Assembly (NCBI GenBank): GCA_020631555.1
Contig: JAHDGY010000002.1
Coordinates: 34,634 to 98,633 of the forward strand
DNA length: 64,000 bases
Direction: 5' to 3'
Source of the DNA: Flavobacteriales bacterium
GTDB taxonomy: Bacteria; Bacteroidota; Bacteroidia; Flavobacteriales_D; Parvicellaceae
The position numbers and the translations under genes were made by a program. The notes under the pieces were generated by a model. The model was not told where the DNA came from. It was given only the letters and a program-made list of their open reading frames with translations, and ran no database searches. Of the stretch, positions 40,153-50,925 are shown piece by piece; position 1 is the stretch's first letter; the number at the start of each line of letters is the position of its first letter.

Positions 40153-40314
40153 TCAACCCTTTTGGACCTCAGACTTTACATAATCTACGCTTGTTTCCAC
40201 GTTAGGGCTTTCCATCTTTTCTTGTGTATACGCAGGGCATCTTTGATGTGAAGAACATCCTGTCACAAATACCCCAAGGAAAAACAATATTATGATTGTT
40301 GTCGAAGTCCTCAT
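40153..40314 (-). CDS. small lipoprotein, 53 aa
   Basis: Below ORF-track length cutoff: MRTSTTIIILFFLGVFVTGCSSHQRCPAYTQEKMESPNVETSVDYVKSEVQKG*; clear lipobox VTGC. Confidence 0.65.
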   Translation of the reverse strand: MRTSTTIIILFFLGVFVTGCSSHQRCPAYTQEKMESPNVETSVDYVKSEVQKG

Positions 40315-40827
40315 AATCAAAATAGGTCTTAAATGTTATTGCTAATAGCCAACAGCGACATCAGCTTGTCCGCGAATATACGGATTTACGAATAATGACT
40401 TAACGGGTTACAGCACTATTATATTACTTGTTCAACAATGTTAGTCAGTATGTTATCTGTAATTCATCCGTTCCACTTCGGATCAAGTCTCTAATAAACA
40501 CCGAGCTATTTCTCCCTAACTTAATCCACCCAAGTCCATTTAAGTGAGAAAAGAAAGACCAAACTATATTAATGTTTATCTGGAATTTAAACCGACCAAA
40601 TCTAGATCGAAACACCATCCGACGGCCTACCGCATTTTAAACCGACATAAAAACCTCCGCTCGTCTAATGGGCACCAATCCACAACACTTTTACCTAAAA
40701 TTTTTATACGAAAAGACGAATTACATTTAAAAACATATTACATCCGTACTTCTTTACGTTCTTACCAACTATGTATTCGATAACTTGCGCACAATTTCCT
40801 CAGGATTGATTATTAAAGGATAATTAG

Positions 40828-41517
40828 ATGAATCAAGACACAATCAACCCGGTTATAGAACCTACGTGGCAAGCAGCACTACAATCTGAATTTAGCTCAC
40901 CATATTTTACTGAACTCGTTAAGTTCCTTAAGTTGCAAAAGAGCAGCAAGAAGGTCATTTATCCTCCTGGTAAAAAAATCTTCGCCGCATTTGATAAAAC
41001 CCCATTGGATAAAGTAAAAGCTGTAATAATTGGTCAAGATCCTTATCATGGACCTGGCCAGGCAAATGGTCTTTGTTTCTCGGTATCGGATGGAATTAAA
41101 CAGCCTCCCTCATTAAAGAATATTTTTAAAGAATTAGCTCAAGATTTAAACTGTCCGGCACCAACATCTGGCAACCTCGAACGATGGGCTGATCAAGGAG
41201 TATTAATGCTTAATGCGACTCTAACAGTTGAACATTCCGCTGCTGGCTCTCATCAGGGCAAAGGTTGGGAGCAATTTACAGATGCGGTAATCCGGACTGT
41301 TTCCGACAAGCTCGAAAATGTTGTTTTCATTTTATGGGGCCGATTTGCTCAGAACAAGGCGTCGTTGGTAGACATTAAAAAGCACCACATTTTAAAAGCC
41401 GCTCATCCGTCGCCATTCTCTGCACATTCCGGATTCTTTGGATGCAAACATTTTTCCAAGACTAATGAATTCCTTCACTCAAAAAAATTGGAAGTAATCG
41501 ATTGGTCGTTGCAGTAA
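40828..41517 (+). CDS. ung: uracil-DNA glycosylase
   Basis: VKAVIIGQDPYHGPGQANGLCFSVSDGIKQPPSLKNIFKEL...WADQGVLMLNATLTVEHSAAGSHQGKGWEQFTDAVI...AAHPSPFSAHSGFFGCKHFSKTNEFL. Confidence 0.98.
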   Translation: MNQDTINPVIEPTWQAALQSEFSSPYFTELVKFLKLQKSSKKVIYPPGKKIFAAFDKTPLDKVKAVIIGQDPYHGPGQANGLCFSVSDGIKQPPSLKNIFKELAQDLNCPAPTSGNLERWADQGVLMLNATLTVEHSAAGSHQGKGWEQFTDAVIRTVSDKLENVVFILWGRFAQNKASLVDIKKHHILKAAHPSPFSAHSGFFGCKHFSKTNEFLHSKKLEVIDWSLQ

Positions 41518-41518
41518 A

Positions 41519-43237
41519 ATGAAATTACTAACCACACTATTTTTAGGTACTCTTGCCTACTCGTTAATAGGTCAAACAACCCTAGTTCGAGGACTATCTA
41601 GCGTTACACACCTTAAAGTAGACACAGTTTACAAACGAAGCGATTCTCTAGAAGTGAACAAAATAGCATCAAAAGTCTATTTGTCCCTAATCAAAGGAGG
41701 TTATATCGGTGCTTCTTTAGACAGCACCACCCGATCTGCAGAAGGAGTAGAACTTTGGTTTTGGACGGGATCAAAGATTGAATTTACTAAACTCAATTTT
41801 GATTCGACCTGCCAGTCAATAATGGGCGCAATTGGAGTAAATAGAGGTGCCTTCGCCAATCGACAGCTTCGTCCGATGGAAGTAAAAAAGTTAATGTCCT
41901 CAGCCGTTGGCCATCTCGAAAACAATGGATATCCTTTCGCCCGCATGTGGTTAGACTCTATTCAAATGCATCACGATTCCCTCTCAGCGGTATGCAAATT
42001 GGATAAGGGAGAGTTGCTTCAGGTAGACACAATTTACATTAAAGGCGGCGCAAAACTAAGTCCAACATACATTTACAATTATATTGGCCTTAAACCCCAC
42101 GACGTTTATTCTGAAAAGTTAATCCGGCAAGTTGATACGCGACTTTTGGAAATCCCGTTTTTAACTCAAATAAAGGGTTCTGAAGTAGAATTTTTTCAAG
42201 GGAAATCTAGGCTACATATTTATGCGAAAGACAAAAAAGCCAATTCGATGAATGGAATCCTTGGCGTACAGCCAGACGAAAATGGCAAAATCACTTATAC
42301 CGGAGACGTAAGAATCATATTATCCAGTGCTTTGAAAAGAGGTGAAGTCATTGACTTGAATTGGCGTGCTTTGCAAGGTGGCACACAAGACTTACAGTTC
42401 AAGGTTAATTATCCTTACTTATTCAATTCATCTATTGGCGTAAATGGCAAGTTTAAACTCTATAAAAGAGACACAACCTTTATTGAATTGAACCCAGAAG
42501 CAGGAATTCTATATCAACACAAACAAGGGAACTACGTAAAAGGATTTTTGAACTACAAGTCACTTCGATTGCTGAATACATCAAAACTAGCGAATGCGAC
42601 AACCTTGCCTCAAAATTCCAATATAGACTTAACGTTATACGGCCTCGGAGTGCACCGAGAGAAGTTAGATTTCAGGCTCAATCCTCGCAGAGGTTATACA
42701 ATCGATTTATCCGCAGGTGCCGGTCAAAAGATCATCAAAAAAATTAATGAAATTCCATCCGAGGTATACGATCAACTGGAAAGTCTTACTACGATTCAGT
42801 ACAAAATAGAATTCACCGGCTCCATCTATATTCCAATTCCAAAAAGAAGTACCATTTTTACTAAATTCTCCGGAGCGCACCTGCAAGACCCAAACCTCTA
42901 TCAAAATGAACTATTCAGAATAGGTGGTTTACACACTTTACGAGGTTTTGACGAGGAGTCACTGAGAGCCCAAACCTACGGAATTGGAACAATAGAATAT
43001 CGTTTCCTGCTAGATCAATATTCGAATCTATTCGGTTTTTTCGACTACTGCTACTACCAGAAACAAGTTAAAGAACAGGGATGGCTTCGGGATAGACCAC
43101 TGTCTTTCGGTGCAGGAATCCGCTTTAGAACCAAACCAGGAGTTTTTGCTATTCATTACGCTCTTGGCAGACAGCAAAACAATAGAATTCTTGTAAAAAC
43201 TGGTAAAGTTCACTTTGGGTTTGTGAGTTATTTTTAG
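41519..43237 (+). CDS. Omp85/BamA-TamA family outer membrane protein
   Basis: Signal peptide, POTRA-like segments, C-terminal barrel with FRIGGLHTLRGFDEESLRAQTYGIGTIEYRFLLDQYSNLFGFFDY and terminal F (VSYF). Confidence 0.85.
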   Translation: MKLLTTLFLGTLAYSLIGQTTLVRGLSSVTHLKVDTVYKRSDSLEVNKIASKVYLSLIKGGYIGASLDSTTRSAEGVELWFWTGSKIEFTKLNFDSTCQSIMGAIGVNRGAFANRQLRPMEVKKLMSSAVGHLENNGYPFARMWLDSIQMHHDSLSAVCKLDKGELLQVDTIYIKGGAKLSPTYIYNYIGLKPHDVYSEKLIRQVDTRLLEIPFLTQIKGSEVEFFQGKSRLHIYAKDKKANSMNGILGVQPDENGKITYTGDVRIILSSALKRGEVIDLNWRALQGGTQDLQFKVNYPYLFNSSIGVNGKFKLYKRDTTFIELNPEAGILYQHKQGNYVKGFLNYKSLRLLNTSKLANATTLPQNSNIDLTLYGLGVHREKLDFRLNPRRGYTIDLSAGAGQKIIKKINEIPSEVYDQLESLTTIQYKIEFTGSIYIPIPKRSTIFTKFSGAHLQDPNLYQNELFRIGGLHTLRGFDEESLRAQTYGIGTIEYRFLLDQYSNLFGFFDYCYYQKQVKEQGWLRDRPLSFGAGIRFRTKPGVFAIHYALGRQQNNRILVKTGKVHFGFVSYF

Positions 43238-43243
43238 GAACTT

Positions 43244-43984
43244 TTGACCATGCAATTTTGGCCGATTAAGTTGTTGTTTTTGGAAATATTAATGGCCCAA
43301 TCGAAATTGAACGCTCACCAGGAACAACTCCGAACAGCAGACTACATAGAGTTTGCATTTATGAGCGAAGCTGCAAAACTTTCTAATTTTTCATATTGGG
43401 ACAAATCACGTAAATCGTCCCGTTCAGGTAGAGGAAATAACCCTGTTTTAGAAACCCTGCTGTTGGAATATCTAGAATTCCATTACCCTGACCAAACCTT
43501 TAAAAATTTCTTATTCGTCGGAGCCAAACGTCAAAAACTGTACGTTTTGAAGAACCGAAGAATTGTTCGCGAATTTCCTATTTCGACCTCTAAAAATGGG
43601 GTTGGCAATGACAAAGGCAGCATGCAAACGCCATTGGGATTGCACCAGATTAGAGCAAAAATAGGGGAAGATGTTCCAATCGGCGGCATATTTAAATTCA
43701 AGAAATATACCGGTAAAATTGCCGAGATCATTCGCGAACCAATTTCAATTGATACGGATGATATCACCACCAGAATACTAACCCTTAAAGGATTGGAAGA
43801 GGGACTAAATCGAGGTGGAAAATCCGATACTTACGCCCGGGGAATCTACATTCATGGAACTCCAGAGGAAGGGTTAATTGGAACAGCAGCATCTCACGGC
43901 TGCGTAAGAATGAAAAATAATGACATTGCAGAGCTTTTCGAATTGGTTAGTAATGGAACTTTGGTAATTGTATTGCCAAATTAG
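43244..43984 (+). CDS. L,D-transpeptidase (YkuD family)
   Basis: QKLYVLKNRRIVREFPISTSKNGVGNDKGSMQTPLGLHQI...GIYIHGTPEEGLIGTAASHGCVRMKNNDIAELFELV: catalytic HGCVRM motif. Confidence 0.93.
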   Translation: MTMQFWPIKLLFLEILMAQSKLNAHQEQLRTADYIEFAFMSEAAKLSNFSYWDKSRKSSRSGRGNNPVLETLLLEYLEFHYPDQTFKNFLFVGAKRQKLYVLKNRRIVREFPISTSKNGVGNDKGSMQTPLGLHQIRAKIGEDVPIGGIFKFKKYTGKIAEIIREPISIDTDDITTRILTLKGLEEGLNRGGKSDTYARGIYIHGTPEEGLIGTAASHGCVRMKNNDIAELFELVSNGTLVIVLPN

Positions 43985-43987
43985 TTA

Positions 43988-44677
43988 CTAGAGCATTTTA
44001 CGCGGCGGATCAGCAATAAATTCCTTCAAATAGAATGGTTCAAAATAAGCTGTGTCTTCAAACTCCTCTCTCGAGTATTTTTCGTTCGCAAAACCAACCA
44101 TTTGACCTACCGAAGGAACAACTCCCTCTATTATCTTCATTCTAGAATCGTCAACAAGATCTTTGCACTTGCCAGCTCCATCACCAAACACATAAATTAT
44201 CGAATCTCCTAATTGATTGGTAAAGTAATTCTTGTCTAGAATATCCGCCCGAATACTGGTCGAGGGTTGAAGCTGATCATCATACAACTGGGTGTAAACC
44301 TCATCTCGTCGCGCATCCAACATTGGTACAAATACCGCATCATTCTTTTCAGCCCTAAGTTGTCCCCCTCTAGCCAACACCCTCAAGGTACTAACGCTAA
44401 TTAAGGGTAAATCCCAAGCATAACATAAACCTTTGGCAGTAGCAACACCAATTCGTAATCCAGTATAAGATCCTGGACCCTTACCCACGGCAATCGCATC
44501 CAAATCTCTTCCCGATATTTTCAGTTCATCCAGAACCTCTTTTATCAGCACGTGAAGTTGTTCAGCATGAACAAATTTGTCTTCTGTGATTTCACAATGA
44601 GCAATCAAGCGATCGCCTTCGCAAATACCTACCGAACATGTTTTGGTAGCCGTTTCAATTAGTAGTATTCGAGCCAT
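43988..44677 (-). CDS. tsaB: tRNA threonylcarbamoyladenosine biosynthesis protein TsaB
   Basis: ILLIETATKTCSVGICEGDRLIAHCEI...HAEQLHVLIKEVLDEL...LDAIAVGKGPGSYTGLRIGVATAKGLCYAWDLPLISVSTL. Confidence 0.95.
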   Translation of the reverse strand: MARILLIETATKTCSVGICEGDRLIAHCEITEDKFVHAEQLHVLIKEVLDELKISGRDLDAIAVGKGPGSYTGLRIGVATAKGLCYAWDLPLISVSTLRVLARGGQLRAEKNDAVFVPMLDARRDEVYTQLYDDQLQPSTSIRADILDKNYFTNQLGDSIIYVFGDGAGKCKDLVDDSRMKIIEGVVPSVGQMVGFANEKYSREEFEDTAYFEPFYLKEFIADPPRKML

Positions 44678-45950
44678 TTATTTGAGTTACTTTTATTTCT
44701 ACACGTCTATTAGCCTTGCTCTGTTTTTCGTCGATGGGATTAAGGTAAACCATTTTCGAATTTCCGTAGCCCTTGAAAGACAGCCGTAGCGGATTTATCC
44801 CTTGTTCAATAAGGTGATAGTAAACCGCTTTTGCTCTGTCTTCAGAGAGCCGATATAACTTCCTCTTTTTTAGAGCAAAAATTCTGCCGACAGCATTAAC
44901 ATGTCCTCCAATCTCTACCTCAATCCCCTCATTAGTTTGCATAAACTTTGTCAGTTCACTTAAGTGTTTGTTTGACTCTGGCATTAAATGAGCAGTATTT
45001 GCAACAAATACGATATCTTCAAATGCCAAGGTAGACCCGACCTTAAGAGGTTCAATCCAAACATCCAGAGTGGTATCCACCTCCGTCCGATGCAAATAGT
45101 TCAATGAAGTGTGCTTATATCCTGCCTTAAAAAAATCGAACTCAAACCGCTGGTATTTTTGTAACGTTCCTGCGTCAATCGTACCGTCGTCTCTAGTGGT
45201 CAAACTATCCCCTTTAGCGATACCCTTAGCACGAATATCAATGCCACTCAACAATTCATTACTGGACAAATCAAAAACCCGAACTTGTAACCTAGGTTTA
45301 ACAACAATCGGGGGCACCATAACTGTATCCTTAATTGGCGCTTCTTTCTCTCCCTCAATATTCGATGATAAAACTGAAAACCCTCCTTTAGCACCGTAGG
45401 GTGCATCAATTACCAGATAATACTCTTCATTTTTCTTAGCCTGTAATGGGTTTGAGAACAATGGACCCGCTCCAGCCTTCGCATAGTTATTAGAATAACC
45501 TTGTTTCAGTCCGGTCATTCCGCCTGTAGCTGGATTTTTTCTAGAAATATTACTACGTATGGGCGATATTTCTTTGGTAACTATCCGCTCACAAGTTTTA
45601 GTAGAATCGCTCTTAAAAATCAGAAAGTCAAAATCATCTTCGGCAACCTCTGGAGTGATTTGAAATTCAAACGCACCATCATTAGGCATTTTAAATTTGA
45701 GCCACAAAGTATGATGCTCTCTAGTGAAATAATGTTCACTATTGATATTATTCCCCCATATATCTTTTATGGCACCAAATCCATTTGGGATTTGTACCGA
45801 ATCTAATACGTTCTTGGTCCATGGAATAGCTCCCTGGCAATCCGAAGCGTTAAAAATTGATGCTTGTCCTTGAAGAGGCGAAACAGCAAAACAAAACTTT
45901 ATGATCATTAGTGCAAACCGATGCATGACACAAAGATAACAGATGATCAA
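44655..45950 (-). CDS. OmpA-family protein
   Basis: C-terminal OmpA-like domain (LAFEDIVFVANTAHLMPESNKHLSELTKFMQTNEGIEVEIGGHVNAVG...LSEDRAKAVYYHLIEQGINPLRLSFKGYGNSK...NRRVEIKV). Confidence 0.9.
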   Translation of the reverse strand: MIICYLCVMHRFALMIIKFCFAVSPLQGQASIFNASDCQGAIPWTKNVLDSVQIPNGFGAIKDIWGNNINSEHYFTREHHTLWLKFKMPNDGAFEFQITPEVAEDDFDFLIFKSDSTKTCERIVTKEISPIRSNISRKNPATGGMTGLKQGYSNNYAKAGAGPLFSNPLQAKKNEEYYLVIDAPYGAKGGFSVLSSNIEGEKEAPIKDTVMVPPIVVKPRLQVRVFDLSSNELLSGIDIRAKGIAKGDSLTTRDDGTIDAGTLQKYQRFEFDFFKAGYKHTSLNYLHRTEVDTTLDVWIEPLKVGSTLAFEDIVFVANTAHLMPESNKHLSELTKFMQTNEGIEVEIGGHVNAVGRIFALKKRKLYRLSEDRAKAVYYHLIEQGINPLRLSFKGYGNSKMVYLNPIDEKQSKANRRVEIKVTQINGSNTTN

Positions 45951-45985
45951 CCTGTTTTTAGAACACCCCTGTAACTATTAGACTA

Positions 45986-48700
45986 TCAGTCATTTACACT
46001 AGATGTCAACCACTTACGCATACGATCAATGTCCATTTTTTTTCGACCGGCCATACTTTCAACTTGGTCCTGTTCGATTTTACCCACTCCAAAATATTTA
46101 GCCTCAGGATGAGCGAAATACCAGCCAGAAACCGATGCCGCAGGCAACATTGCTAAACTTTCGGTAAGACTTACACCTGTATTGGAGGTTGCACTTAACA
46201 ATTCGAACAAATTATTTTTCTCCGTATGATCGGGACAAGCAGGATAGCCTGGAGCTGGTCGAATTCCACGATATTTTTCCCGAATCAGAGCTTCATTATC
46301 CAATAACTCATTGTCGGCATAACCCCAAAATTCCTTACGAATCCGTTCGTGCAATCGTTCAGCAAAAGCCTCTGCCAAACGATCTGCCAGTGCTTTGAGC
46401 ATTATCGAACTGTAGTCATCATGATTATCTTCAAACTCCTGCAGTTTGGATTCCATTCCCAAACCGGCAGTAACAACAAAACCACCAATATAATCCTTAA
46501 TTCCAGACTCTTTTGGCGCAACAAAATCAGCCAAACAGGCATTAGAAGCAGCTGATCCTTTTTTAAGCTGTTGTCTCATCTGAACCGACCTTACCAACAC
46601 CTCTGAGCGAGATTGATCGGAATAGATTTCAATATCATCATGATCAACCGTATTGGCCGGCCATATTCCAAAAACCGCTTTAGCTTCTACCCAATTTTGT
46701 TCAATAATTTGACCGAGCATAGTCTGAGCATCGGCAAACAATTTTTTAGCCTCTTGACCAACCACCTCATCTTTCAACAGTTTAGGGTATCTTCCATGAA
46801 GTTCCCAAGTTTGAAAAAACGGAGTCCAATCAATATATGCTGACAATTCTTCTAAAGAGTAATTATCAAAAACCTTAACCCCAAGAAATTTGGGCTCCAT
46901 AGGAGCCTCGAAGCTTAGGTTAATTTTATTTCGTCGCGCTTCCTCCAGCGTCAGATAGGTCTTCTGAGTTCTCTTGTTCGCGTGGTTTTCTCTAACCTTC
47001 TGATAATCTTGCTTGATTCCCTTTACAAAAGCATCCTTTTTCGACCCCAATAGGCTTTCTACCACAGTAACTGATCGGGAAGCATCCAAAACATGCACCG
47101 TTTGTCCCTTATCATACTTCTCTTCAATTTTCACCGCAGTGTGAACCCTTGAAGTAGTTGCACCACCAATCAAAAGCGGTGTATTCAACCCACAACGCTC
47201 CATCTCCTTGGCGACCTCAACCATTTCGTCCAAGGATGGTGTAATTAAACCACTCAAACCAATGATATCAGCATTCTCTTTTTGCGCCCGTTCAATGATC
47301 TTTTCGGTAGGCACCATCACGCCCATGTCGATAATTTCGTAGTTGTTACAAGCAAGTACAACTCCAACAATATTTTTTCCGATATCGTGAACGTCTCCTT
47401 TTACCGTTGCCAATAGAACCTTGCCCGCACTCGGAGCAGCTCCATCTTTTTCATTTTCAATGAAGGGCTGTAAATACGCAACCGCCTTTTTCATAACCCT
47501 GGCTGACTTTACAACTTGCGGTAAGAACATTTTTCCGGAACCAAAAAGATCTCCAACCACATTCATCCCATCCATCAGCGGCCCCTCAATTACTTGAATA
47601 GGCCTATCAAACCCTTGTCGACATTCTTCTACGTCTTCATCAATAAACTCCGCAATCCCTTTCACCAACGCATGAGACAAACGCTCGTTAACCGGCAAAC
47701 TTCGCCACTCGAGATTTTTCTCCTCTTTTTTTCCCTCTCCCTTAACAGTCTCCGCAAATTCTAATAACCGCTCCGTGGCGTCATCACTACGGTTGAGCAA
47801 CACATCCTCCACGTGTTCCAATAAATCTTGGGGAATATCATTGTAAACCTCCAACATTGCAGGGTTTACAATCCCCATGTCCATGCCCTCTTTAACTGCG
47901 TGAAACAGAAACGCCGAATGCATAGCCTCCCGAACAACATTATTTCCCCTAAACGAAAACGACACATTACTGACTCCTCCGCTAACATGCGCTCCAGGCA
48001 AGTTTTCGCGAATCCAACGGGTCGCCCGAAAGAAGTCAAGCGCATTATTATTGTGTTCTTCTATTCCGGTAGCAACTGGAAAAATATTTGGATCGAAAAT
48101 AATGTCTTGGGGTTCAAAGCCTACCTGGTCCACCAAAATCCTGTAAGATCTTTCACAAATTTCGACCCTTCTTTCATAGGTATCGGCCTGACCCACTTCA
48201 TCAAAAGCCATTACAATTGTCGCTGCCCCATAACGACGAATTAGTTTTGCTTGACGAATAAACTGCTCTTCTCCTTCCTTTAAACTTATCGAATTGACCA
48301 CGCATTTGCCTTGCGCACATTTCAACCCAGCTTCTATAATCTCCCATTTCGAGGAATCCAACATTATTGGAACCCTAGAGATATCAGGTTCGGCAGCAAT
48401 CAGATTAAGAAATTTAACCATAGCAGCCTTCCCATCTAACATCCCTTCGTCCATGTTGATATCGATAATCTGTGCTCCTCCTTCTACTTGATGACGAGCC
48501 ACATCTAATGCCTCATCAAAATTTTCCTCCTTTATCAAACGGAGAAATTTCCTCGAACCTGTAACATTCGTTCGCTCACCAACATTTACAAAATTGGTTT
48601 CTGGAGTAATCACCAGCGGTTCTAAACCGCTCAACTGAAGATAAGGCAAAGCTCCCCATCGGTAGGAATATTCTCCGGTATAATCAGGATGTAAACTCAT
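45986..48700 (-). CDS. metH: methionine synthase, pterin/cobalamin/activation domains (split MetH C-terminal part)
   Basis: [21 protein letters not shown]...[41 protein letters not shown]...[18 protein letters not shown] activation domain. Confidence 0.97.
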   Translation of the reverse strand: MSLHPDYTGEYSYRWGALPYLQLSGLEPLVITPETNFVNVGERTNVTGSRKFLRLIKEENFDEALDVARHQVEGGAQIIDINMDEGMLDGKAAMVKFLNLIAAEPDISRVPIMLDSSKWEIIEAGLKCAQGKCVVNSISLKEGEEQFIRQAKLIRRYGAATIVMAFDEVGQADTYERRVEICERSYRILVDQVGFEPQDIIFDPNIFPVATGIEEHNNNALDFFRATRWIRENLPGAHVSGGVSNVSFSFRGNNVVREAMHSAFLFHAVKEGMDMGIVNPAMLEVYNDIPQDLLEHVEDVLLNRSDDATERLLEFAETVKGEGKKEEKNLEWRSLPVNERLSHALVKGIAEFIDEDVEECRQGFDRPIQVIEGPLMDGMNVVGDLFGSGKMFLPQVVKSARVMKKAVAYLQPFIENEKDGAAPSAGKVLLATVKGDVHDIGKNIVGVVLACNNYEIIDMGVMVPTEKIIERAQKENADIIGLSGLITPSLDEMVEVAKEMERCGLNTPLLIGGATTSRVHTAVKIEEKYDKGQTVHVLDASRSVTVVESLLGSKKDAFVKGIKQDYQKVRENHANKRTQKTYLTLEEARRNKINLSFEAPMEPKFLGVKVFDNYSLEELSAYIDWTPFFQTWELHGRYPKLLKDEVVGQEAKKLFADAQTMLGQIIEQNWVEAKAVFGIWPANTVDHDDIEIYSDQSRSEVLVRSVQMRQQLKKGSAASNACLADFVAPKESGIKDYIGGFVVTAGLGMESKLQEFEDNHDDYSSIMLKALADRLAEAFAERLHERIRKEFWGYADNELLDNEALIREKYRGIRPAPGYPACPDHTEKNNLFELLSATSNTGVSLTESLAMLPAASVSGWYFAHPEAKYFGVGKIEQDQVESMAGRKKMDIDRMRKWLTSSVND

Positions 48701-48713
48701 TTTTAAAACCGCT

Positions 48714-49736
48714 TTATGCTAATTCATTAACTATTTTATCCTTTCCCAAGGATCTTGGCTTATACTTACTGGCAAGATTTGCAATGGCCTCAATATGCTC
48801 AGGAGTTGTCCCACAACATCCGCCAATTACGTTGATTAATCCTTCATCTAAAAATACCTTGATTTGATCCGCCATCATTTCTGGAGTTTCATCATATTCT
48901 CCAAATTCATTAGGCAAACCAGCATTTGGATGAGCACTCACAAAGAATGAACTCTTGCGCGCGATGGTCTGCAGATAGGGGCGAAGATCCTTGGCTCCAA
49001 GGGCACAATTAAGTCCAACGGTCAACAAAGGAACATGCGAAACAGAGATTAAGAACGCCTCGGTTGTTTGGCCCGACAAGGTTCTTCCACTTGCATCCGT
49101 TATTGTACCAGAAACCATTACGGGCAACTGTCTACCAACCTCCTCAAACGCCTCTTCAACTGCGAAAAAAGCCGCCTTTGCATTAAGTGTATCAAAAATC
49201 GTTTCGACCAATAAAATATCTACACCTCCTTGAATCAGAGAAATAGCCTGTCCTTTATAGGCCTCAACCAGTTGATCAAAAGTTATGGCCCGGAAACCAG
49301 GATCATTTACATCCGGAGATAACGAAGCGGTCCTATTGGTCGGCCCCATCGCACCAGCAACAAACCGCGGTTTATCAGGTTCTTTCTCTGTAAATTCGGC
49401 CGCCACCTTAGCTGCAATTTTTGCTGAGTGATAATTTATATCATGTACGGCGTGCTCCAGATTATAATCTGCCTGCGCAATAGTGGTACCACTAAAGGTA
49501 TTGGTTTCTGCAATATCTGCTCCAGCGGCAAAATACTGGCGATGAATATCTTCAATAATATCTGGCCGCGTCAGACTAAGTAAATCATTATTCCCTTTGA
49601 GAGGACTTTCATGATCTTCAAACCACCCAGTTCGAAAATCTTCTTCCTCCAAAGTATGCCTTTGAATCATAGTGCCCATTGCACCATCAAGGACCATGAT
49701 TCTTTTCTCTAATATCTTGTAAAGATCCTTTTCCAT
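48714..49736 (-). CDS. methionine synthase, homocysteine S-methyltransferase domain (split MetH N-terminal part)
   Basis: [28 protein letters not shown]...[15 protein letters not shown]...[16 protein letters not shown]...[19 protein letters not shown]. Confidence 0.96.
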   Translation of the reverse strand: MEKDLYKILEKRIMVLDGAMGTMIQRHTLEEEDFRTGWFEDHESPLKGNNDLLSLTRPDIIEDIHRQYFAAGADIAETNTFSGTTIAQADYNLEHAVHDINYHSAKIAAKVAAEFTEKEPDKPRFVAGAMGPTNRTASLSPDVNDPGFRAITFDQLVEAYKGQAISLIQGGVDILLVETIFDTLNAKAAFFAVEEAFEEVGRQLPVMVSGTITDASGRTLSGQTTEAFLISVSHVPLLTVGLNCALGAKDLRPYLQTIARKSSFFVSAHPNAGLPNEFGEYDETPEMMADQIKVFLDEGLINVIGGCCGTTPEHIEAIANLASKYKPRSLGKDKIVNELA

Positions 49737-50129
49737 AATTTAAGTTTGGCGGGAAACACTCCCAATCCGACTCTGAACCAATCGATAGAAATAGCCAATC
49801 CTAGAAACCATTTTCAATCGACTAGCAGTCAAGCGTAGTTAATCAAATGTACATACATGCCTATTGAAAACAAAAAATAACCTACGGTCGTTTGCGGGTG
49901 ATTAAGTATCAACCTCAGAGAAGTATTAACCGCACTCCAAAATACTTAACTGATAATACAGGCACGAATCGGTAAACTAGCTAGGTCATTTTACAGCATG
50001 CTTGGTTTTTAGCAAGAGAACGCTAACACCAGAAACCTGACAATTAGACAACAAAGTTGCAAGTGGAACAAAGCAGTTTGCATCAAAACACACTGTTCCG
50101 TAAGTGTCCTTCGCCCCCTTCAGCCAAGA

Positions 50130-50891
50130 TTATTTCGTACTAGCTTTCAAATATTCACTATTCATTCTAGCGATATTATCTAAAGATATGCCCTTTGGAC
50201 ATTCAACTTCACATGCACCAGTGTTAGTACAATTTCCGAAGCCTTCTTTGTCCATTTGATCTACCATCTTTTGTACTCTATCTTTTGCTTCCACCTGACC
50301 TTGCGGCAGTAAAGACAATTGAGAAACTTTGGCTGAAACGAACAACATTGCAGACGCATTCTTGCAAGTCGCAACACAGGCTCCACAACCAATACAAGTG
50401 GCTGCATCAAACGCTTTGTCTGCATCCTCTTTAGGAATTGGAATTGCATTTGCATCTTGTGCATTACCAGAAGTATTCACCGAAACAAACCCTCCAGCGT
50501 TCATAACTCTATCAAAAGAAGATCGGTCAACTACAAGATCCTTAACTACAGGAAAGGCCGTCGCTCGCCATGGTTCAATGTAAATAGTGTCGCCATCCTT
50601 AAATTTACGCATGTGCAATTGACAAGTCGTTACACCACGATCTGGCCCGTGCGCTTCTCCATTGATATACATGGAACACATCCCACAAATTCCTTCCCGA
50701 CAATCGTGATCAAAAGCAACTGGCTCTTTGCCTTCCCCTATAAGCTGTTCATTCAGCACGTCCATCATTTCCAAAAATGACATGTGATCTGAAATATCTC
50801 TTACCTGGTAAGTTTCCATTTTGCCAGAAGACTTTGCATCCTTTTGCCTCCAAATTTTTAGCGTAAGATTCATGCCTGTGTTTGCTGCCAT
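50130..50891 (-). CDS. sdhB: succinate dehydrogenase/fumarate reductase iron-sulfur subunit
   Basis: [37 protein letters not shown]...[21 protein letters not shown]...[24 protein letters not shown]. Confidence 0.97.
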   Translation of the reverse strand: MAANTGMNLTLKIWRQKDAKSSGKMETYQVRDISDHMSFLEMMDVLNEQLIGEGKEPVAFDHDCREGICGMCSMYINGEAHGPDRGVTTCQLHMRKFKDGDTIYIEPWRATAFPVVKDLVVDRSSFDRVMNAGGFVSVNTSGNAQDANAIPIPKEDADKAFDAATCIGCGACVATCKNASAMLFVSAKVSQLSLLPQGQVEAKDRVQKMVDQMDKEGFGNCTNTGACEVECPKGISLDNIARMNSEYLKASTK

Positions 50892-50925
50892 AATTCCAAA
50901 TTTGATTTATGCCATTAAAATGGAC

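Noticed and set aside
40544-40783. 79-aa plus-strand ORF in the 40315-40827 spacer
   Set aside because: Composition (many K/R/H/T/Y) and lack of motif look like untranslated AT-rich DNA; no evidence for coding.
47828-48244. 138-aa plus-strand ORF antisense to metH
   Set aside because: Shadow ORF within metH; no domain evidence.
49737-50129. Candidate SAM/B12 riboswitch in the long spacer upstream of metH
   Set aside because: I could not identify conserved core motifs by eye; needs a covariance-model search.
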